Origin: Arthonia radiata | Lineage: Eukaryota > Ascomycota > Arthoniomycetes > Arthoniales > Arthoniaceae | Assembly: GCA_002989075.1 (NCBI GenBank) | Contig: PSQN01000013.1 | Span: forward strand, 778,379-842,378 | Direction of reading: 5' to 3' | DNA: 64,000 nucleotides | Shown here: positions 57,237-64,000 of the stretch, one piece after another | Numbering within the stretch: the stretch's first letter is position 1 | Layout of the letters: each line of letters begins with the position of its first letter | Program-made: the position numbers and the translations under genes | The notes under the pieces: generated by a model | Database searches by the model: none | The model's input: the letters and a program-made list of their open reading frames with translations, nothing else | What the model was told of the DNA's origin: nothing

Positions 57237-60200
57237 TCAAGAATTCCGCCTCAAAAACACAACCACCATCAGCGCCATGCCCAGGCAACCAATCACCCTC
57301 TCCTTCTTCGCTTTTACCGTGCCACTGCCGTTCCCATTCGCTGCAGTCGGCTTTGCAGACCCTACTTGCGTCGGCTTCACCAAACCGCTCGTACCACTGC
57401 CCCGTGCTCCAGTTGCACCTGCACTGCTACCACCACTTTGAGCTGCAGCCGCAGTGGGCACATTCTCCGTCCTCGTACCATCGACTACCAGCCCGTTGGA
57501 AGCGAGACTGACCGTATGCCCCGACACCACCGCTGACGATCCACCCACACTCAACGTGCTATCGCCTACCACCTCCACCGGCGTTGTTTTCCCGTCTTTG
57601 CCGATCATACTTGATACTGCGGCCGCGGTGACGGATGTGCCTGGTGCTAGACTCACCACCGTCCCACTTGGTGCAGCAGCCGCGGGTATTGAAGCCGTGC
57701 TCGTGCCATCGACGACCACGCCCTTTCCATCGCTAGCAAGACTGACGACATGCCCCGAGATCGTGGCGGGTCTGCCACCAGCTGCGAGCGTCTGGTCTCC
57801 GATGATGGCGACGGGCGTCGTCTTGCCATCTGAGCCGAGGACACTCGATGTAGATGCACCTGTGATAGAGACGCCAGGTGCGAGGCTGAGAACGCTGTTT
57901 GGAGCGGCTGCCGATGTGATGGGTACAGTCCGCGTCTGTCCGTCCTGGGCAACTATGACGTTCCCGCCGGCGTCAGCGGAGAGGGTGGCGCCGTTAGTCG
58001 TGATCGGTGCGCCACCGTACGTGAGGGTGTGGCTGGGGTCGAGGATAGCGATTGGGGTGGTTTTACCGTCTGCGCCTTTGACTGTGGAGGCTGCGCCAGG
58101 GTTGATTGAGATACCAGGGGCGATGCTGATGGGGCCACTCAGTGGTTGATAGGGTAGCTGCGACATCGCTGCTGTGCTTGTCTTGCCATCTTGGACTGCG
58201 ATGACGTTGCCCTTTGTGTCGGCGGAGAGGGTGGCGCCGTTGGTGATTAGTGGTGCGCTGCCGGGTGTTAGCGTACTGCCGGCCACGACGGCGACACGTT
58301 GGCCGTTCGCGGCGGTGGCTGCTTGTGCTGTTACTGGAGGTTGGTATGGACCCATGTTGAGGACGGCGCCGGATGAAGGTTGTGGTGGCGATGTCGGCTG
58401 TGCGTTAGTGGGGAGAGACGACATAGCGATGGTCGAAGGTGCCCCGCCAGCACTCGGCTGGACGATGAGGTTGCCATTGGGGTTGACGCTGAAGATCTGG
58501 TTGCTCAGCGTGGCAGGGGCGCCTTGAGCGATGGTCTGTCCTTGAATGACTGCAGCAGGATTTCCGCGCGCATCCCTTGTTTGAACTGCTGTCACTGGTG
58601 CTGAGCCTGACTGTGGAGTAATGACCGCGCCCATCTGTGCGGGCGGTGGAGTTTGGGTAAGAGGTAGGTTCACCGAGCCGCCTACATTGACGGCTCCGCC
58701 GGGATTAGCGCTGATGACTTGCCCTTGAACTGTCGCGGCTGCTCCTCCTGGCAGAATAGTCGTACCACCTATCGAGATAGCATCTGAGCGTATAGCACCA
58801 TCTGGCTGTACAGCAACAGCTTGCTTAGCTGCAATGGACGAGCCAGGAGCTATTTGGATGTTGGCCTGGGGTGGTGCGGCGGGTGCTTGATTGCCAACAC
58901 CAGCTGGATTTCCAATAGCCGGTTGACCTTGTTGCGGTGCGCCCAGAGCTTGGTTAGCACCTTGAAGCTGCGGTACTGTTGGGTTTACGTTTTGAGGCTG
59001 ATTGGGTGCGGCCGCATTGGACTGGCCATTTTGATTTCCGATGTTCTGAGGGACTGATCCGAGTCCAAGCGCGCCTTGTACCGGAGCCGGTGGAGCAGTA
59101 TTTGGCTGAGCTGCTCCGACAGCTGGTGCATTGGGCGAGCCTGCCGCTGCATTATTGGCGACTGGCAGCGCAGGCGAATTTGGGGCAGGAGCAGCAACAG
59201 GTGCGTTCTGCTGATTTGCACCCAGGCCAAAAGCGGCATTCGCCGGTGGCGCCGGGGCTGCAGCTGGGGCTGGATTGTTAGCCGGTAGCGCAGGTGAGTT
59301 TGGAGCAGGAGCAGCGACAGGTGCGTTCTGCTGACTTGCACCCAGACCAAAAGCAGCGTTTGCCGCTGGAACAGGGGCTGCAGCTGGGCCTTGAGCATTG
59401 GCAGGCTGTTGAGTCGCTGCGACTGCATTTGCGGCAGCATTTGGCTGCTGAGCTGGAGCTGGCTGTGGCGCATTGTTCATAGACGGCGCAAGGGGCGGGT
59501 TCGGCGGCTGTATCACTGGGCTCTGTTGATTGCTGCCAAGTCCGAGGGCTCCATTTACTGGTGGTGCGGGAGGAGGAACGTTCGTGGGCTGAGCCGCCAC
59601 AGGGTTCGGATTTGCGGGTTGAGTGGCAGGAGGAGCTGGTAGATTGACAGCACCAATGTCAGGAGGAGGTTGTGTGTTCACTGGAGCAGGTGGTGCCGGC
59701 TGATTGATAGCACCGATGTTGGTCGGGGGTTGCACGGTTACAGGTGCGTTTGAAACCGGGTTTGGCGCCGGGTTGGCGATCGTATTTGGCGGAGGATCAT
59801 TGACTGGTTGTTTAGTTTGAGGAGGGGGGTTGGTGATCGGATCATTGATCGTAGACTGAGGAGCGGGAGGAGGCGGTGGTGGTGGTGGAGGGTTGTTTAC
59901 AACGGTTGAGACTGGGTTCTGTGGGTTCTGAATGGGTTGCTTCGTCGACTCAACTGGCACAAAGGGAGCTGAGAATATGGGTTCTGGTCCTGCGTTGCCA
60001 GGGTTCAGTGCGGTTGGCGCGGGAGCATTCACTGGCGCTGTGACATCTGGAATGGGAGGAACAACAGATGAGCCAGGAGCTGCCGGTGGAGCTGAAGGGG
60101 GCGCTACCTGAATCGGCGTGGGTGTAGGTGACGCCGCGACGAACGAAGCACCAGAGATTGGCTGGGGAGGGTCGTAGATCCCATTGAGAGCAAGGATGCA

Positions 60201-61950
60201 GTCACCCCAGGCGGGGTCCATGGCTCGTAGTGCTGAAGGCACAGCGATGTATGGATGGTAATCATCCCGGATAATGGTGTCCTGCGGATAATTATACCAT
60301 TCCAGCGTACTCGATGGCTGATATGAAGTTCCGTTGAGCATCTGCGGTGGCTCAGGTGGGTTCGAGGCACGGAAGAAGTAATCTGAAGGTGGGACTGGAC
60401 GCTGAAGGTTTCGCAGATCGTAAGGTTTCTGTACCACTGTGAGCGTCGACCAATCCTTTGCTACCAGTGTTTCGAGCTCCTTTTGCCAAGGCCCGTTGAA
60501 TCCTGGAATGTGCTGCTCGATGCTTGACAGGTCGCTTGGCATGGCAGACATGACTGTGGTGGCGATGGACGCTGTTCCAACCGAACCTATGCCAGATTCG
60601 TACATGTAATTGTACGCTTTGACAGCTGAGACACCGGTGATTGCAAGATAAATAGAAGGCGAGGTCATCACCACAGTCTGCGCAGAAGCATTCCAGCCAG
60701 CAGATTGAGCACCGTGGTGCGAGAGCGTGACTGTGGCAACTCGGGTTCCATTCGGCGGGGCCACAGTCTGATAAATGACACCGTTCGATCCATCGCACCT
60801 GGGGGGCGCGCCAGTCTTAGTTGTCTCTGGCCAGTAATACAATTGCACAGAGCTCGCAACAACAGTGCAAGTCTGAAACTGGCTAGTAGAAAGCTCGACA
60901 CAGCCGTTGTACAGCATGTTACCTTTGGTCTGCAGCCATTTCACCTGGTCCGATGGTAGATTGGGGCAATCGCTGACAGGAAACCGGCAGTCATTCTCTG
61001 ACACCGGAGGCGAATAATAGTTGAGCGTGCAACCTCGTTTTGGGATACTTGCAGAGTTGATGTTGGTCCACGTGATCGTTGAAGTATAGCTCCAGGTAGT
61101 ATACTTCTCGCTGGACACGCGTGGGTAGACGTCACAATTATCGTAACGCGTGTTCGCCCCAGGCAGAATCGACGAGGTGATCTGAATGTTCGTGTTCGAC
61201 GTCATGGGGATGTTCGTGTTGTTGATAAACACAGACTGATGCCAAGCTGTGATGGCATCGCCGTAGGCTATCATCTGGCTAATGCAAGACGATGCATACA
61301 CCGATCCAGAACCCGTCGTCGCTAACGGTGGTGGTGTATAGCCGAAGCAGTGCTGCTCAGGACACGTGCCATTGCTATGGACGCAAGCCGAGCTGGTTGA
61401 CGATGTCGTCGATGATGAGTTCTTTGGGACGGCAACAGTAGGCAAGTAGAAGGAGGAGTTGTTTGGTGCAGGATAAGGGGCGCTTGGGTAAGTGTTTGAT
61501 GAAGGAGCATAAGGATTGACGCTGGCTGAGCTGCCGGTATCGGCGGCTGAAAATGAGGAGTTTTGCGACGAAACAAGCGTAGCGCTGTCGGTGGCGACTG
61601 GAGTTGACCCAACTGGTGAACGAGTGACTGAAGGGCTACCATTGCTATGTGGCGACGGCGCTGAAGGATATGGAGTGCCGGTGGCCTGCACGCTCGGGAC
61701 GACATTAGAGTCGATGTTGCTGTATTGTGCGTGTATGACCGCAGCGAAAAGGTGTGCGACCAAGACAAGCCGACAGGTTGCTTTGATACTGAAGGCCGGC
61801 TTCCAAGAATCAATCCAGGCAACATGTACAGCTTGCTTGCCTAAGATGTTCCTCTGTTAGGCACCGTCGACGGTTGTGGTGGATCTTTCGTATGCCGAGA
61901 GAAGCATGAAACATGAGTGAGAACTTACCTGAAGAGCCGCGCACGCCCAT
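57237..61950 (-). CDS. Very large repetitive secreted or surface protein
   Basis: A 22-base first exon (61950-61929) and one long exon (61840-57237), with branch CTAAC in the intron, give 1541 residues. Residues about 28-48 are hydrophobic (LVLVAHLFAAVIHA), a signal peptide or anchor. Then follow a Ser/Thr/Pro stretch; a Cys-containing globular region (about 200-590) with many N-glycosylation sites; a Pro/Ala/Asn/Gln region (about 600-1040) with AFGLGANQQNAPVAAPAPNS repeated almost exactly; and a beta-type region (about 1040-1480) of some ten repeats like VSLAPGTSVTAAAVSSMIGK. It ends in a hydrophobic stretch (GCLGMALMVVVFL) plus RRNS, either a membrane anchor or an atypical GPI signal. A cell-wall or adhesive role is an inference from architecture. 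Confidence 0.8.
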
Positions 61951-63099
61951 TACAATGAAATAATTACTAAATACAGAAATGAATGGCCTACTGGCAGTAG
62001 CATCTCACTATTGGCAACCAACTAGGGCTTCAAACAGCCACGCTGTGTTGTTGGTGCAACGCTGACAAGCAGGATGGCGAGACGAAGGGTGCAAGACCGA
62101 GCGAATATGAGAGATCCATCAACGCTGACCACCTCCAGACGCCGAGAAAGCTCGGGCCGCTGACCGTGGCTGGGTTTCCACATGATCCTCGCGAAGCATG
62201 GGGCGACACGTATCAGAAGCGACGGCAACGGTATTTCCACGGGTTAAAACGGGGAAGTGTGGACGCTCATGGCGGAGAATGCACAGCCATGCCTTGCAAT
62301 GGGAAACGGAAGATGCCTAGTCGCCGTGACATGATCCGCAAAGAGATCGGAACACGTGGAAAGTTTTGCGGGAAGACAAATGCTTTATTGAGGGAGCTGA
62401 AACCATGCCGCGCGCACGAGTCTTCGTAAGGGAGAGGAAAGGGTGACTTGAGGATAATCGGGACGTGGACTGATTCGCGGTGTCACCTCGTTGGAACCTC
62501 CTGCAATCAATACCGGCATCGCTATGATCGACCGCAACGAAACAGTACAGGGCCTGCAAAATATTTTTACTGCAGGATGAATCGTGGAAGAGGAAGAAGA
62601 CAGGAAGAGGAGGCGAGCCGTCAGGTCCCGTCTCTCAAAATGCGAAACGAGCAGCGAAACGTACCCGCCCATACGGACTGCCTTTTCCGGTAAATGTAGA
62701 TCTGCATCCGAGCGTCTGGCCATCAGATCATCCGTGATTTTTCAATATCACTCACCTGCTTACTCGGAGCCTTGCGCACTCTGACTACATTGAATGCACG
62801 ATTGGCGAAGTCAGCATCTCTGAGTCGTCGTGGTGTTTCGCTTTAGATGAGGGCAAAACAACCTTGTGTGGCTACTGAATAAGGTCAAGATCGAGAGAGC
62901 ACGTGCTCCTGTCAATGATCTGCCGGCACGCTAGGGACGTCATTGATATTGAGATGTTGGCGTTTTGCAAACCACCACCAAACACCCAGTAATTCGTTTA
63001 ATCATATCTCACATACTGCACTTGCTTGTCTGTACTCACAGAATTGACTGCTTTAGCTGCACACTCAATCCTCGAAACTAGCCACCAAGCCTACAAGCC
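61951..63099. other. Divergent spacer
   Basis: Upstream of both flanking genes, so it should contain two promoters. No gene, repeat or RNA was seen. Confidence 0.5.
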
Positions 63100-63503
63100 A
63101 TGCCTCACTCAAAGACCCCCGGCCAGTCCGGCGCCATGAGCCAAAAGCAAGAGAACAAAATGGCCCAAGGTAACTCCACCTTAACACCCTCCTCACTTCG
63201 TTATTCATCGGCACTAACACCTCAAAAGCCAAAGGCACAGGTGCAGATAACGCCCCCGGCCACACCGGCCTCGGAAACCCCGCAGACGCACCAGTAGCAG
63301 GCGACTCCGGCATCTCGAGCGTCGGCATTGACGCTGGTACGAATCAGCCGGGCGAGAAGGGGAATCTAGGGCCGCAGATGCCGAGTGATCCAAACGTGCC
63401 TAAGCAAACGTTGGGCGGTGTGGGTGGCGTTGAAGGTGGTGCGGATTCGAAGTTGCCGAATACGAGCAAGAATACGCAGTCGCTGGCGGATAATCTGAAG
63501 TGA
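63100..63503 (+). CDS. Small hydrophilic Gly/Asn-rich protein
   Basis: Exons 63100-63169 and 63229-63503, joined by a 59-base intron with branch CACTAAC and CAAAAG acceptor, give 114 residues. The protein is rich in Gly, Ala, Asn, Asp, Ser and Lys with no Cys, Trp or helix-forming hydrophobic stretch. Blocks include GTGADNAPGHTGLGNPADAP, SVGIDAGTNQPGEKGNLGPQ and KQTLGGVGGVEGGADSKLPN. Such composition fits a hydrophilin-like, disordered stress protein, but no family was recognised. The leader (about 63010-63099) is CA-rich. Confidence 0.65.
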
Positions 63504-63763
63504 GAGACTCTGTCCAGCAGGTATGAGAGTCCAATACTGGCGGTGCAAGGCGTTGGAGACACGATGGGGCGAAACGCACACAGCCCAATGAAAGAATCCA
63601 ATGAAGGAGCGACCTCATGAGACACTCTGGTACCAGGCTCGGTCATCGTATCAAAAACATAAGCATAGACGTGCAGACAGCTTTCATGAGCAACCTCGTT
63701 GACAGCCTCTACTACTTCCCCTCCTTAGTGTCCCAGCTAGTAAGCTTGTCCAACATGCGCTTG

Positions 63764-64000
63764 CTACACCTTCTTATCCACCACCCCATTCCCACTCGCG
63801 CTATCACTCCCCTCGACCTCCTTTCCCTTAAACTGCTCATCCGCCTTCCCATACATCATATGCTCCAAGTTCACCTTTGGCCCCTTGAACCACTTCCTCG
63901 CCCCCACAACCCACCACACAACCACCGCACCCATCGGCACCCCATACACCAAGCACGTCCAATTCATCCCACTCACATCCAGATCCGCCCCCGTAGCCGC
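63764..64000 (-). CDS. Amino-acid/GABA permease, C-terminal part (cut by window edge)
   Basis: The last 78 codons of a minus-strand gene that continues beyond base 64000. The text SGMNWTCLVYGVPMGAVVVW is the last transmembrane helix, and GARKWFKGPKVNLEHMMYGK is the conserved cytosolic tail start of fungal APC-family amino-acid permeases of the GABA/choline type. It ends with a hydrophilic Ser/Lys/Glu tail and TAG. The substrate cannot be told from this piece. Confidence 0.8.
   Translation of the reverse strand, partial: AATGADLDVSGMNWTCLVYGVPMGAVVVWWVVGARKWFKGPKVNLEHMMYGKADEQFKGKEVEGSDSASGNGVVDKKV

Overview
The window is nuclear DNA of a filamentous ascomycete, most likely a Dothideomycete (Capnodiales/Mycosphaerellales type). 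The grounds are short GT-AG introns of about 40-160 bases with CTAAC/CTGAC branch points, an AT-rich retroelement with a RIP-like base bias, expanded HET-domain genes, and a fungal carotenoid-rhodopsin gene cluster. No species can be named from sequence alone.

Layout. 1-4951 is a decayed Ty1/copia retrotransposon on the minus strand, running off the left edge. 5-14 kb is gene-poor: it holds three copies of a small helix-plus-Gly/Arg-tail protein family, two tandem-repeat blocks, a 67-residue protein and a candidate small secreted protein. 14.8-20.6 kb is denser: a DUF4188-like protein, a molybdopterin synthase large subunit with an unusual N-terminal extension, mitochondrial Aim11, an unknown protein, and a two-exon C2H2-type protein that lacks a clear ATG. 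A 56-base-arm hairpin follows.

21.3-31.6 kb is the centrepiece, the set carB (phytoene desaturase), carRA (phytoene synthase/lycopene cyclase), carX (carotenoid cleavage dioxygenase) and carO (proton-pump-type opsin). Together they make coloured carotenoids from geranylgeranyl diphosphate, cleave carotene to retinal, and supply the opsin that binds it. carRA and carX are divergent from one 838-base region.

32-57 kb contains three members of one HET-domain (heterokaryon incompatibility) family, one of them a pseudogene. Between them lie a proline-rich membrane protein, two adjacent tRNA-type genes, a molybdenum-cofactor-sulfurase-like PLP enzyme, a metallo-beta-lactamase-fold hydrolase, a tandem pair of lineage-type genes with identical intron phases, and a small conserved-looking protein. 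57-62 kb is one very large repetitive surface or secreted protein. The right end has a small hydrophilic protein and the C-terminus of an amino-acid permease cut by the window edge.

Multiexon models were built by hand from splice sites, frame continuity and family alignment from memory; no search was run. All such models I call complete keep one reading frame across their junctions.
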